Positions 36,879 to 45,436 of a DNA stretch of 64,000 nt are shown here, piece by piece (within the stretch, counting starts at the first letter, position 1; the number at the start of each line of letters is the position of its first letter). The position numbers and the translations under genes are program-made. The notes beneath the pieces are model-generated. The model was not told where the DNA came from. It made no database searches and saw only the letters and a program-made list of their open reading frames with translations. This stretch comes from Pedobacter sp. HDW13 (GTDB taxonomy: Bacteria; Bacteroidota; Bacteroidia; Sphingobacteriales; Sphingobacteriaceae). The stretch is taken from the NCBI RefSeq assembly GCF_011303555.1, contig NZ_CP049868.1, forward strand, positions 5,952,001 to 6,016,000, written 5' to 3'.

Positions 36879-37409
36879 TTACTCTACAGCAGCGAAGTAA
36901 TACTGTTTTAAAACCACGGTAGATACAGGTTCTGTTGCACCTTCCGCGCCAATACCTACACGGGCTTCAATCAACCATTTCTCGGGCGAGGAATTGGTTT
37001 TAGCGATCTTAATCCCTTTAACCGTTCCGCCTATTGCTTTATAATCAATGCCGTAACAGGCCGCACAGTAAGATACATATTTTACTTTACCTGCTTTAAC
37101 ATCGGCATCGCTAAGTAAAAACTTGTCGCCCAACATTGGTGCCTGCATGTACAACCAGTAAGTCCGGCCATCGCCCTGGCTCCTTACCCAAAATATCCGG
37201 TATTGCCCTTTCGTTAAGGTTAAGTTGTTGCCAATCATCGCGGCATTATCGGCATAAAGGAAACTACAATTGGCTCCTTGTGGGCATTCGGTTAAATTTT
37301 GTTCATCAATCGTAAAATCCAATGGTGCATCAGCTTTCTTTTTGCAGGCCATTAAAACACTTATTATCAACAAAGTAAAAGCTGTGGTTTTGAAAGCGTT
37401 TTTCATCAT
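36879..37409 (-). CDS. Lipoprotein of unknown function
   Basis: The 176-residue product has a lipoprotein signal peptide (ISVLMAC, Cys near residue 22) and then Lys-Lys-Lys. The mature part has four Cys in a Cys-x5-Cys pair (ECPQGANC) and a Cys-x2-Cys pair (YCAAC). I do not recognise the family. It is probably a periplasmic or surface lipoprotein; convergent to the esterase gene with 20 nt between stops. Confidence 0.75.
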   Translation of the reverse strand: MMKNAFKTTAFTLLIISVLMACKKKADAPLDFTIDEQNLTECPQGANCSFLYADNAAMIGNNLTLTKGQYRIFWVRSQGDGRTYWLYMQAPMLGDKFLLSDADVKAGKVKYVSYCAACYGIDYKAIGGTVKGIKIAKTNSSPEKWLIEARVGIGAEGATEPVSTVVLKQYYFAAVE

Positions 37410-37577
37410 CTTGTTTTTTTAATACTAACACGTACAGGCAAAACCATTCGCTACAGCAGTTATATTAAGTTTTTGTTAAATAAATTAATGAGTTTAGGGC
37501 TGTACCAGCAGGGAATTTAATTCCAAAATAAACCCTTTCAAATACATTCTCTTAACCTGGATTGAACAAGAAAATAT

Positions 37578-37585
37578 TATGTTTG
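37578..37585 (+). promoter_or_regulatory. -7 promoter box of the HAD phosphatase gene
   Basis: TATGTTTG matches TAnnTTTG and lies 29 nt before the ATG. A TTG occurs 13 nt upstream, closer than the usual spacing of about 19. Confidence 0.45.
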
Positions 37586-37614
37586 CATCTGAACATTAAA
37601 TCGACGAAAAAAAC

Positions 37615-38397
37615 ATGAAACAAGGCTTATTGATAGATATGGATGGGGTGATTTATAGTGGGGAGGAATTGATATTTGGCGCAGATAAATTTATTAAACA
37701 TTTAATTGATGAAGATATCCCTTTTGCTTTTATGACCAACAACAGTCAACGCACTGCACTCGAAGTGGTACGTAAACTGAAAGGCCTGGGCATAAAGGTT
37801 GAGGAAAGCCATGTGTACACCAGTGCAATGGCTACCGGAAAATTCCTTTCCGACCAAAGTCCAAACGGTACTGCTTATGTATTGGGTGAAGGTGGTTTAT
37901 TGAGCAGTTTGCACGACCATGGCATTACGCTGGTAAATACCGATCCGGAGTTTGTGGTGTTGGGCGAAGGAAGAAATTTCACCCTCGAAATGGTACAACG
38001 TGCTGTGGATATGATTCTGGCAGGGGCCAAATTCATTACTACCAACCGCGATCCGTCACCTAAAAAACCAGGCTGGAACAACTTAGGTATTGCTGCTACA
38101 ACTGCTATGATTGAAGAAGCTACCGGAAGAAAGGCTTTTGTTACAGGTAAACCAAGTCCGGTAATGATGCGTTCGGCACGTAAATTTTTGGGATTAGAAA
38201 CCAGTGAAACTACCGTTATTGGCGATACCATGGAGACTGATATTCAGGGTGGTGTACAGATGGGGTACAAAACCATTCTGGTACTTTCGGGTATATCAAC
38301 AAAAGATACGCTTGGCCATTATGCTTTTAAACCGGATATGATTGCCAGTTCGGTTGATGAAATTAAATTTCCGCTCAACTGGTGGGAAAGTAAGTAG
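37615..38397 (+). CDS. HAD-superfamily (NagD-like) phosphatase
   Basis: The 260-residue protein begins with motif I LLIDMDGVIYSG (Asp8, Asp10), has the NagD-type FMTNNSQRT (motif II), the conserved Lys in VTGKPSPVMM and motif IV IGDTMETDIQGG. This is the class IIA HAD layout of NagD and p-nitrophenylphosphatase-like proteins, active on sugar or nucleotide monophosphates in the cytoplasm. It has its own promoter and a strong terminator. Confidence 0.93.
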   Translation: MKQGLLIDMDGVIYSGEELIFGADKFIKHLIDEDIPFAFMTNNSQRTALEVVRKLKGLGIKVEESHVYTSAMATGKFLSDQSPNGTAYVLGEGGLLSSLHDHGITLVNTDPEFVVLGEGRNFTLEMVQRAVDMILAGAKFITTNRDPSPKKPGWNNLGIAATTAMIEEATGRKAFVTGKPSPVMMRSARKFLGLETSETTVIGDTMETDIQGGVQMGYKTILVLSGISTKDTLGHYAFKPDMIASSVDEIKFPLNWWESK

Positions 38398-38428
38398 TTA
38401 AGTTTGGAGTTGGAAGTTAAGCACCTAT

Positions 38429-38470
38429 AACAATTCCTTCAGCTGAATTTGATCGACTGAAGGAATTGTT
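38429..38470 (+). terminator. Rho-independent terminator of the HAD phosphatase gene
   Basis: A perfect 14-bp stem (AACAATTCCTTCAG, 38429-38442, with its complement at 38457-38470) is followed directly by TTTTA. It starts 32 nt after the stop codon. Confidence 0.82.
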
Positions 38471-38536
38471 TTTTATTTACTAAGTAGTTTTAGCTTTGCT
38501 GAGCACTGCATGGTGCCCGGTTCTGCTGCGAGTAGA

Positions 38537-38642
38537 TAGATTTCTCAACTCCGTTGCACTCCGCTCGAAATGACGATTTTGGTTACAGATGGCACGAATG
38601 ACTAATGAACCAGTGAACAAATGAGCTAATGAACCAATAAAC
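38537..38642. repeat. Dispersed intergenic repeat elements
   Basis: TTTCTCAACTCCGTTGCACTCCGCTCGAAATGACG-type sequence (38541-38575) resembles a repeat that recurs in many Pedobacter-like genomes; I rely on memory for that. It is followed by two near-identical 16-mers, TAATGAACCAGTGAAC (38603-38618) and TAATGAACCAATAAAC (38627-38642), the second running into the stop codon of the alkaline phosphatase gene. No gene is seen. Confidence 0.55.
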
Positions 38643-40051
38643 TACTTCCCTACCGATACCATAAAGCTTTCGGGCATTTCTGCAGCCTTTAGCATAAAGT
38701 TGTGTAGTTCGTAATTTTTAACAAAAGGCTTTAATTGTTCCGAACCGGGGCCAAACATGGTTAATTCTACATAATCGCCGGTATGGTTCATCCCAGCCCA
38801 TTGCACATCGGTATATTTGCTCAAAATTTTACCATATTCGTAAAACGGCAGATTAGATTCGTTGTACAATTGACCCGGAACGATTTCTTTAAAATGGTTC
38901 AGTAACGATTTTACATCATCAGCTTTCATTTCAACACCCTGGTTTTCTTTAATCATTTCCATGATTTTTTGCTCACTAAACGATTGGTTAAGCTGACCCA
39001 GCAACCAGGTATTGCTATGTTTAAACCGTTGAAGACTATCAAACTTTTTATTGGCTTCGTCTGCATAAAACAAACCGGGATTGGCATTACCATGATCGGT
39101 TGTAATAATTACCAATGTTTCGCCATCCTTTTCGGCAAACTCAATTACCTTACCCACGGCTTCGTCAAAAGCCAGCTGATCGAAAATAAGTCCGCTTAAA
39201 TCGTTGGAATGTGCAGCCCAATCCACCTTTCCACCTTCAATCTGTAAAGCAAAACCCTGCGGATTATCTTTCATCAGTTCAATGGCTTTCATGGTCATTT
39301 CGGCCAATGTGGGTACTTCTTTTTGAAGTTTAACATCGTGCAGGCGATCTATCTCGTAAGGCAATCCATCTTCGGCAAAAAGCCCTAAAACAGGTTTCGA
39401 TTTGTCTAAAGCCAGCATTTCGTTACGGTTTTCGGCCACTTTATAACCCTGGGTTAAAAATTTAGGCAATAGGTTTCCTCCAGCCCTTTTCTCTCCAAAG
39501 TACTTGCTTCCGCCGCCCATCATCACATCAAATTTTAAACCCAGGTAAATTTCTGCAATTAGATCCTGTCCGCTACGATTATCGATATTGACACAGAAAC
39601 CGGCAGGTGTAGCATGAGTAATAGGCACAGTGGTTACACAACCTACTTTTTTACCCTTTTCTTTAAATTTCTGTAAAATAGGTTGAGGTTTTTCGCCATT
39701 CATACCCACATTTAACGAACCGTTTTTAACACGTATGCCTCCACCCCACGAAGAGCTGGCAGCAGCAGAATCGGTAACCATCGAACTGGCCGAAGCAGTA
39801 TCCATCAAGGCTCTTACAGCTTTATTGTCGCGGTAAAGTCCTAACCATTTACTGCTTCTTCCAAAAGTGCGATTGGCATATAAATCGGCCATATTTAGAG
39901 TGCCTGTGCTCATGCCGTCGCTCACCATCATGATGATGTTTTTTGCTTTTTTGCTTCCGCCAACGGGTGCGGCTATTACATCTTTCAGGCCAATTAAAGG
40001 CAAGCCAAAGCCAGCCAATAAGCCGCCTTTTAATAACGATCGTCTGTTCAT
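38642..40051 (-). CDS. Alkaline phosphatase (PhoA family) with Tat-like signal
   Basis: The 469-residue protein has an N-terminal Arg-Arg signal (MNRRSLLKGGLLAGFGL) that suggests Tat export. Metal ligands are in MMVSDGM (Asp45), the nucleophile Ser is in VTDSAAAS (Ser95), and the ITTDHGNANPG and HTGDYVE segments hold further zinc ligands. It releases phosphate from monoesters in the periplasm. A 90-residue secreted protein gene lies 28 nt upstream on the same strand. Confidence 0.92.
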   Translation of the reverse strand: MNRRSLLKGGLLAGFGLPLIGLKDVIAAPVGGSKKAKNIIMMVSDGMSTGTLNMADLYANRTFGRSSKWLGLYRDNKAVRALMDTASASSMVTDSAAASSSWGGGIRVKNGSLNVGMNGEKPQPILQKFKEKGKKVGCVTTVPITHATPAGFCVNIDNRSGQDLIAEIYLGLKFDVMMGGGSKYFGEKRAGGNLLPKFLTQGYKVAENRNEMLALDKSKPVLGLFAEDGLPYEIDRLHDVKLQKEVPTLAEMTMKAIELMKDNPQGFALQIEGGKVDWAAHSNDLSGLIFDQLAFDEAVGKVIEFAEKDGETLVIITTDHGNANPGLFYADEANKKFDSLQRFKHSNTWLLGQLNQSFSEQKIMEMIKENQGVEMKADDVKSLLNHFKEIVPGQLYNESNLPFYEYGKILSKYTDVQWAGMNHTGDYVELTMFGPGSEQLKPFVKNYELHNFMLKAAEMPESFMVSVGK

Positions 40052-40079
40052 ATATTTTTATGGCATCAAAATGCCTTAA

Positions 40080-40352
40080 TTATGGTTTGGTAAATAAAGG
40101 AATGGAGCTGAAATAGCTTCGCCCATCAAAGCGTGGACTGCAACCGGCTTTGTACGATTCATCTTTACCTGAATTATCTTTTACCGTTGTCTGAGTTGCC
40201 GATAAGTGTACCACGTTTAAGTGCCGGATATTTTTTTTAAGCTGTTTCGAATCTCTATCAGTTGATTTACTAGCTGGCAAGTCTTCTGCTTTAATTAATA
40301 AGGCCACTGCAGGTATAACCATTAACAAGGCGACACAGGAAATCAGTCTCAT
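40080..40352 (-). CDS. Hypothetical small secreted protein
   Basis: The 90-residue protein begins with a signal-peptide-like segment (MRLISCVALLMVIPAVALLI) followed by a Lys/Asp/Ser-rich charged mature part with HLNVVHLSATQTTV and one Cys near the C-terminus. I do not recognise the family. It is on the same strand as, and 28 nt before, the alkaline phosphatase gene, so they may be cotranscribed. Confidence 0.58.
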   Translation of the reverse strand: MRLISCVALLMVIPAVALLIKAEDLPASKSTDRDSKQLKKNIRHLNVVHLSATQTTVKDNSGKDESYKAGCSPRFDGRSYFSSIPLFTKP

Positions 40353-40890
40353 ATTATTTCGCTTAAATTATCTGCCTCCGGAAGCTTTCAATACTGGTAA
40401 TGTATGGGTAAAACAATAACCTATTGATGTGTTATTGTTTTAACTTCCAGAAATATAATACAAAGATGAAAAGCTGCTATTACCGCTGTGGTTAATTAGG
40501 ATTACGAAATTGTTAAAAGGAGGCTACCAGTTTTAATTGAATATTAATTGGGCTAAAAATCATTAATCGTCCTCGTTTGTAACGACGATGAAGGAAATAT
40601 GCATTTGCAATGCATGGCGATACAATCGCGGCTCTCGTTTATCCTCGTTACAAACAAGGACAATAAAAGGATTGCGCAGCAACATCCATCGCTACGCAAT
40701 TATTAACTAACTAATCAAAATGTTTATACTGCTGTACATTAGATCACCAATCCTACGTACGTTGTCAGTATTTCTGGTAATTGTATTGGATATCCTAATA
40801 AACCAAGACTTTATACTACCACTTTGTCTCCATTTAAATTACATTAATTAAGTTTTCAGCTCACTGAGCATGTCAAAAGAAGATGTCCAA
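40353..40890. other. Intergenic region containing a hairpin-rich repeat
   Basis: The 538-nt gap holds a structured element (40569-40700, described separately) and no supported gene. The rest is AT-rich. The promoter of the small secreted protein and alkaline phosphatase genes probably lies within about 100 nt of 40352. Confidence 0.6.
40569..40700. repeat. MITE- or REP-like nested inverted repeat
   Basis: Outer arms GTCCTCGTTTGTAACGA (40569-40585) and TCGTTACAAACAAGGAC (40645-40661) pair with one mismatch. Inside is an ATGCATT-TGC-AATGCAT hairpin (40599-40615). A further IR follows (ATTGCGCAGC at 40671-40680 and GCTACGCAAT at 40691-40700, one mismatch). Nested palindromes of this kind recall REP elements mobilised by RAYT transposases, but no transposase is in the window. 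Confidence 0.6.
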
Positions 40891-42393
40891 CTACATTTTG
40901 GCATCCATTAATTTTGTTGTTTTAGTTTTTGCAGCAATCAGTTTCATCTTGATTACAAATGCCTGGCTGGGCTCAAAATCTTTTGGAAGGAGCACGTCAA
41001 AATAAGTGTTCTTATCCAGGTCGATTCCAATATCTGATTGTTTTAACGTTAAGCTTTTAGCACCAATTAGCAGTGCAGCACTACCTGGAACCTGTGTAGC
41101 ATTTTTAGGCACGGCAATACGCACAATGCCATTAACAGGCTTATTGAAAACAGTTAGGTACAACTGATCTTCTTTTTGGGTAAAATAGCCCAGTTTGGAA
41201 GGCGTTAAGGCTGCGTGACGTACTCCATACACAGCTTCTGCATTTAATTTCATCCACTCTCCTATTTCTTTTGCAATTTTATCTTCTTCGGGGTGCATAT
41301 TTCCGTTACCATCGGGACCAAAATTTAACACGAAATTGCCGTTCATCGATACTGAATGCATCAGCATATCCAGCAAATCGTCGGTGGTTTTGGTGTAAAT
41401 GCCCGACCAATCTTTCATATAGCCCCAGCCATTAGGAGGAATAGTCATTACCGCATCCCAATCGTGCCCGTTTAACCATTCGAACTCTGCAGGTAGTTTA
41501 CGTTCCCAGCCCTGCTCATAATCGCCCATAATATTGCCATTTGAATCGAAGTGACGTGATCCATGTTCATCATTACGGAAACGCGAACCGATAATTAACC
41601 CCGGGTGTTTTTCGCGGAGTTCTTTTTCCAAATTGTAAGTAAACTGATATGCACTTTTCCACGAAGCATCCCAAGTGCCATCAAACCAAAAACCTTTTAT
41701 CTGCGGATAGTTCTTCAGCTGCTCTAATAACTGATTACGCGTATATTGTAAAAATTTGTCAAATTTTGTTTTTTCTTCATCAGTTTGTGGTGCCTTACCC
41801 ATATAGTTTGGATTGTTCCATTCCAGAATGGAGAAGTAGAGGTACACATCAATTCCTTCGGCAGTGTAGGCATCAACAATTTGCTTTACAATATCTTTTT
41901 TATAAGGAGTATTGCTAATGTTGTAATCAGAATATTTGGTTGGCCAAAGTGCAAAACCATCATGGTGCTTGGTAGTAAAAATTACATACTTCGCGCCCAT
42001 GTCTTTAGCCTGTTTAGCCCAGCGTTTGGCATCAAAGTCCTTTGGATTAAACTGCTTATATAAATTATCGTAAGTTTTTGTCCAGTCTTTAGGGGCCGTA
42101 GGCCCACCCCATGAGCGGATCCACTCTGAAGCAGCTGCGCCGCCACGGGCACTTACCCCGTTCCATTCGTTGCCGGCAATAGAATAAATGCCCCAGTGGA
42201 TAAACTGGCCTAAACCGTAACTACGGAAAGCCTGCATATCTTTATCGGTACGGTTAGGCGGTGTTAAAGTGCCGTATTTCACTTCAACTTCTTTGGCAGG
42301 CTTACTTTTAGGCCCTGTCCACTGTGCATTTGCCTGGCTTATACCTGCAAATGCCGAAACAGCAATTAATGCGCATCTTAACGTATTTTTCAT
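40891..42393 (-). CDS. Alpha-L-fucosidase (GH29)
   Basis: The 500-residue protein has a signal peptide (ending near ANAQ, residue 24), the GH29 N-terminal FIHWGIYS (HWG at 66-68), the KHHDGFALWPT segment (about 142-152), and the nucleophile Asp238 in GFWFDGTWD. A C-terminal beta-sandwich follows from about 395. The enzyme removes fucose from glycans in the periplasm or at the cell surface. It is the last gene of the glycoprotein-type PUL, 16 nt after the GH20 gene. Confidence 0.94.
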   Translation of the reverse strand: MKNTLRCALIAVSAFAGISQANAQWTGPKSKPAKEVEVKYGTLTPPNRTDKDMQAFRSYGLGQFIHWGIYSIAGNEWNGVSARGGAAASEWIRSWGGPTAPKDWTKTYDNLYKQFNPKDFDAKRWAKQAKDMGAKYVIFTTKHHDGFALWPTKYSDYNISNTPYKKDIVKQIVDAYTAEGIDVYLYFSILEWNNPNYMGKAPQTDEEKTKFDKFLQYTRNQLLEQLKNYPQIKGFWFDGTWDASWKSAYQFTYNLEKELREKHPGLIIGSRFRNDEHGSRHFDSNGNIMGDYEQGWERKLPAEFEWLNGHDWDAVMTIPPNGWGYMKDWSGIYTKTTDDLLDMLMHSVSMNGNFVLNFGPDGNGNMHPEEDKIAKEIGEWMKLNAEAVYGVRHAALTPSKLGYFTQKEDQLYLTVFNKPVNGIVRIAVPKNATQVPGSAALLIGAKSLTLKQSDIGIDLDKNTYFDVLLPKDFEPSQAFVIKMKLIAAKTKTTKLMDAKM

Positions 42394-42409
42394 GTATATT
42401 TTTGTGTGT

Positions 42410-43996
42410 TTAATCTTTATAGTTTAAAGGCTTCTTCCTTTTTACAGGCAATTCGGGGTTTTGCAGCGGTTTGGAAGGATTGTAATAGTACAAACCTGCC
42501 TGGCCATAAAGGGTTAAATGTGGTTTTAAGCTGTTGCTGAATACAGTAAAATCTTTACGGGAGTTTTTGGTCCAGGCGGCTTCAGCCAGTGCAGCAATAC
42601 GTGGAAAGAGTAAATAATCCAGGCGAAAATCACCATCCACGGTTTCGGTCCAAAGGTCGGCCTGAATACCTAAAATGAGCTTTTGTTCTTTTGCATCTGC
42701 AGCAAAACTGCGTGCATCGAACTGATATACCTGCTCAATCGGGTTATATAATTTATTCCATTTGCGGCCGTACTGATGGGTACTATCCTGCACAAAATCG
42801 AAATAAAGCGGTAGTCTTGGACATAAAACAGTTTGATAGCCTTTAGTAAGTGCTGTACGCAACTGGGCTGGCTTATCATGCCGCCACCAGAAGATAATTG
42901 TTTTTTCTTTTGGCACGTTAACATCAACCATTTCATCCCAAAAAATTGCTTTGGCACGGAGGCTGTAAAGCGAATCTGCCATGCGTTTCATGAAATATTG
43001 CTCTACTTCTGTATCATTATTAAGCTTTTCACGCTCACGTAGTTTTAATATATCGGCATTGCTTTTCCATTTTTCGTTGCCATAGCTCACTTCGTCGCCC
43101 CCTAGGTGGATCATACCGGCAGGAAAAAGTACATTGGTTTCTTTTAATATATCGGTTAGGTAACTGTATGTTTTTTCTAAACCGGGGTTAAAGGTAAACT
43201 CAGGGTGCCCAGCTGAGCCACCGCCCGAAAATTCGGGATAAGCCTTGTTGGCTGCTGTTGCGTGACCTGGCATATCAATTTCGGGGATTACCTTGATGTA
43301 TCGTTCTGCAGCATAAGCCACAATTTCTTTAATATCGGCCTGGGTATAAAACTGAGCCGGTAAACCGGGATTTAAATAATCGCCAATTCCGCCGATAAGT
43401 GCCAGGTTTGGATATTTCTTAATTTCTAAGCGCCAGCCTGGTTCATCGGTTAAATGCCAGTGAAAGGTGTTGAGTTTGTAAAAGGCCATCCAGTTTAAAA
43501 TCGATTTTACCTTTTGTTTACCAAAAAAATGGCGCGATTCGTCGAGCATGAAGCCGCGCCAGCCGTAAGCTGCCGCATCACTGATTTCTGCTGCCTCGAT
43601 CTGATTATTTTTACTGGTAAGCGCCATTTGCAATAACGAAATTACGCCATAAAAAACGCCGTTTGGGTGACTGGCCGAAATGGTAACCTGATCAGGTTTT
43701 ATATCCAGCTGGTAAGCACTCGAATCGGTATTTTTCGCATTCGGTTTAAGCACAAGCGCAATATTTGCCGCTTTAATTTGCCGCTGTACCACAATACCCT
43801 TTTGGCTCAACAGCTCATTTTGAAAATAGTAGGCTATTGTTTTTAACTGATTATTATTGTAGCTAATGGTACTGCTGTTATTCAACACAAAAAAGCCGTT
43901 GCCTTTAACATATTTATCGGGCATGGGGATAATGTTGCCAACCTGGGCAAATGCAACAGTAGTAAAAAACGAAAGGGCCAGAACAAGTAATTTCAT
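42410..43996 (-). CDS. Beta-N-acetylhexosaminidase (GH20)
   Basis: The 528-residue protein has a signal peptide (ending near AFAQV, residue 18), an N-terminal GH20b domain (about 20-140), then the catalytic barrel with FHWHLTDEPGWRLEIKKYP (about 178-196) and the Asp-Glu pair in HLGGDEVSYG (Asp301, Glu302). It removes terminal GlcNAc or GalNAc. The start codon overlaps the stop codon of the upstream GH29 gene by 1 nt (TAATG), a sign of translational coupling. Confidence 0.95.
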   Translation of the reverse strand: MKLLVLALSFFTTVAFAQVGNIIPMPDKYVKGNGFFVLNNSSTISYNNNQLKTIAYYFQNELLSQKGIVVQRQIKAANIALVLKPNAKNTDSSAYQLDIKPDQVTISASHPNGVFYGVISLLQMALTSKNNQIEAAEISDAAAYGWRGFMLDESRHFFGKQKVKSILNWMAFYKLNTFHWHLTDEPGWRLEIKKYPNLALIGGIGDYLNPGLPAQFYTQADIKEIVAYAAERYIKVIPEIDMPGHATAANKAYPEFSGGGSAGHPEFTFNPGLEKTYSYLTDILKETNVLFPAGMIHLGGDEVSYGNEKWKSNADILKLREREKLNNDTEVEQYFMKRMADSLYSLRAKAIFWDEMVDVNVPKEKTIIFWWRHDKPAQLRTALTKGYQTVLCPRLPLYFDFVQDSTHQYGRKWNKLYNPIEQVYQFDARSFAADAKEQKLILGIQADLWTETVDGDFRLDYLLFPRIAALAEAAWTKNSRKDFTVFSNSLKPHLTLYGQAGLYYYNPSKPLQNPELPVKRKKPLNYKD

Positions 43997-45384
43997 TAAT
44001 TGGTAGTTATTTTTAACACGTAAACTGGTACATCGGTTATATTTTTAAAATCAGCAGGCAAATCCAGCTTCAACTCCTGATTTGTACCAGTCCATTTAAT
44101 TCTCTTTTTGCTGCCCAACAGGCTAATGTCTTTTACAGATGCGGTTTGGTTATTGATCTGTTTCAATATTACCTGTGGTGTTAGCCAGCTTCTCAAAAAC
44201 ACATAAATAACTTTACCTTTCGCTGTGTAATATACATCTGGTGCGATAGTTTGCGGTGTGCCATCAAAAACAGCATCTTTAGTAGCGTTTTTACTGGCTT
44301 CAATGGTGCTGCTTTCTTCAGCGGTTGCAGTGCTTTCCTTAACTGCCAGCCAGGGTTGTGTACCATAAATGGCTTCGTGGTTGGTTTTCATCCACCCGCC
44401 TATTGCGTTTAATCTTGCCGTAGCCCAATCCGGAAATGTACCATCGCCTTGTGGACCAATGTTTAATAAAAGGTTGCCACCGTTCGCTACCACTTCTACC
44501 AAATGGCGCACCAATACTTCGGGCGATTTCCAGGTACTATCGTGCCGGTTATAGCCCCAGTTTTTGCCAATGGTTAAGCACGATTCCCATGCTTTTTTTG
44601 ATGATGGTGTTAAAGATTGCTCTGAAATCGAAAAATCGCCTAAACCATTTCCAATGCGGTTGTTTACCAAACAATTGGGTTGTAATTTATGAACAAGTGC
44701 TTTTAGTTCGGCACTTTCGCTTTTACTGATTAACTCTGGCGTATCAAACCAAAGTACGCCAATGGGACCATAATTATTCAATAGCTCTGTAATTTGCGGT
44801 TTAACCTTTCTTTCAAAATAACGGTTAAAAACCTTTCCGTCTTCATTCGGATAATCCCAGGTGTTGCTTCTTCCGGCCTTTACCGGCCAGTTGGTTGGTA
44901 CATCAGGATCTTGCCAATCTCTGCCCAAAGAGTAATACAGGCAAAGCATTAAATTATATTTTTTGCAGGCTTTGGCCAGCTCTGCAACCGGGTCGCGTTT
45001 AAACGGACTCCGTTTTACAATATTGTAATCGCTGCTGGCCGAATTGTACATCGCAAAACCATCGTGGTGTTTTGCTGTAAACACAACATATTTCATTCCG
45101 GCAGCTTTAGCCTGTTTAACCCAGGCATCGGCATCGAATTTTATTGGATTGAATTGATTGGCAATAGTAGCATACTCGTTTACCGGAATACGCTCGTACA
45201 GCATAAAATGTTCACCTCCTTTTACGATATGGTTTTTCCAGTCGCCGGCAGTTTGGGCATACAATCCCCAATGCAGGAACATGCCAAATTTATAGGCCCT
45301 AAACTGATCAATCGGACCGGATTGTGCCAATAGTCTCAAGGTCTGGCACAACATGAATAAAGTAAACAGATATATTTTTTTCAT
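43996..45384 (-). CDS. Alpha-L-fucosidase (GH29)
   Basis: The 462-residue protein has a signal peptide (ending near LLAQS, residue 21), GMFLHWGLYAQ (about 34-44), AKHHDGFAMYNS (about 104-115) and the nucleophile Asp214 in GVLWFDTPEL. It lacks the longer C-terminal region of the other GH29 in this locus, so the two may differ in linkage specificity. A hairpin lies 11 nt upstream of its ATG. Confidence 0.94.
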   Translation of the reverse strand: MKKIYLFTLFMLCQTLRLLAQSGPIDQFRAYKFGMFLHWGLYAQTAGDWKNHIVKGGEHFMLYERIPVNEYATIANQFNPIKFDADAWVKQAKAAGMKYVVFTAKHHDGFAMYNSASSDYNIVKRSPFKRDPVAELAKACKKYNLMLCLYYSLGRDWQDPDVPTNWPVKAGRSNTWDYPNEDGKVFNRYFERKVKPQITELLNNYGPIGVLWFDTPELISKSESAELKALVHKLQPNCLVNNRIGNGLGDFSISEQSLTPSSKKAWESCLTIGKNWGYNRHDSTWKSPEVLVRHLVEVVANGGNLLLNIGPQGDGTFPDWATARLNAIGGWMKTNHEAIYGTQPWLAVKESTATAEESSTIEASKNATKDAVFDGTPQTIAPDVYYTAKGKVIYVFLRSWLTPQVILKQINNQTASVKDISLLGSKKRIKWTGTNQELKLDLPADFKNITDVPVYVLKITTN

Positions 45385-45394
45385 TTGTAATATT

Positions 45395-45425
45395 TTACAC
45401 TCCGGAAAACGCTTCCAGAGTGTAA
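45395..45425 (-). promoter_or_regulatory. Intercistronic hairpin between the M60 peptidase and GH29 genes
   Basis: Arms TTACACTC (45395-45402) and GAGTGTAA (45418-45425) pair perfectly, extended by GGA/TCC after a C-A mismatch. No T run follows on the minus strand, so it is unlikely to be a simple terminator; it may be an RNA processing or stabilising element that sets different levels of the downstream glycosidases. Confidence 0.5.
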
Positions 45426-45436
45426 GGTATTAAATT

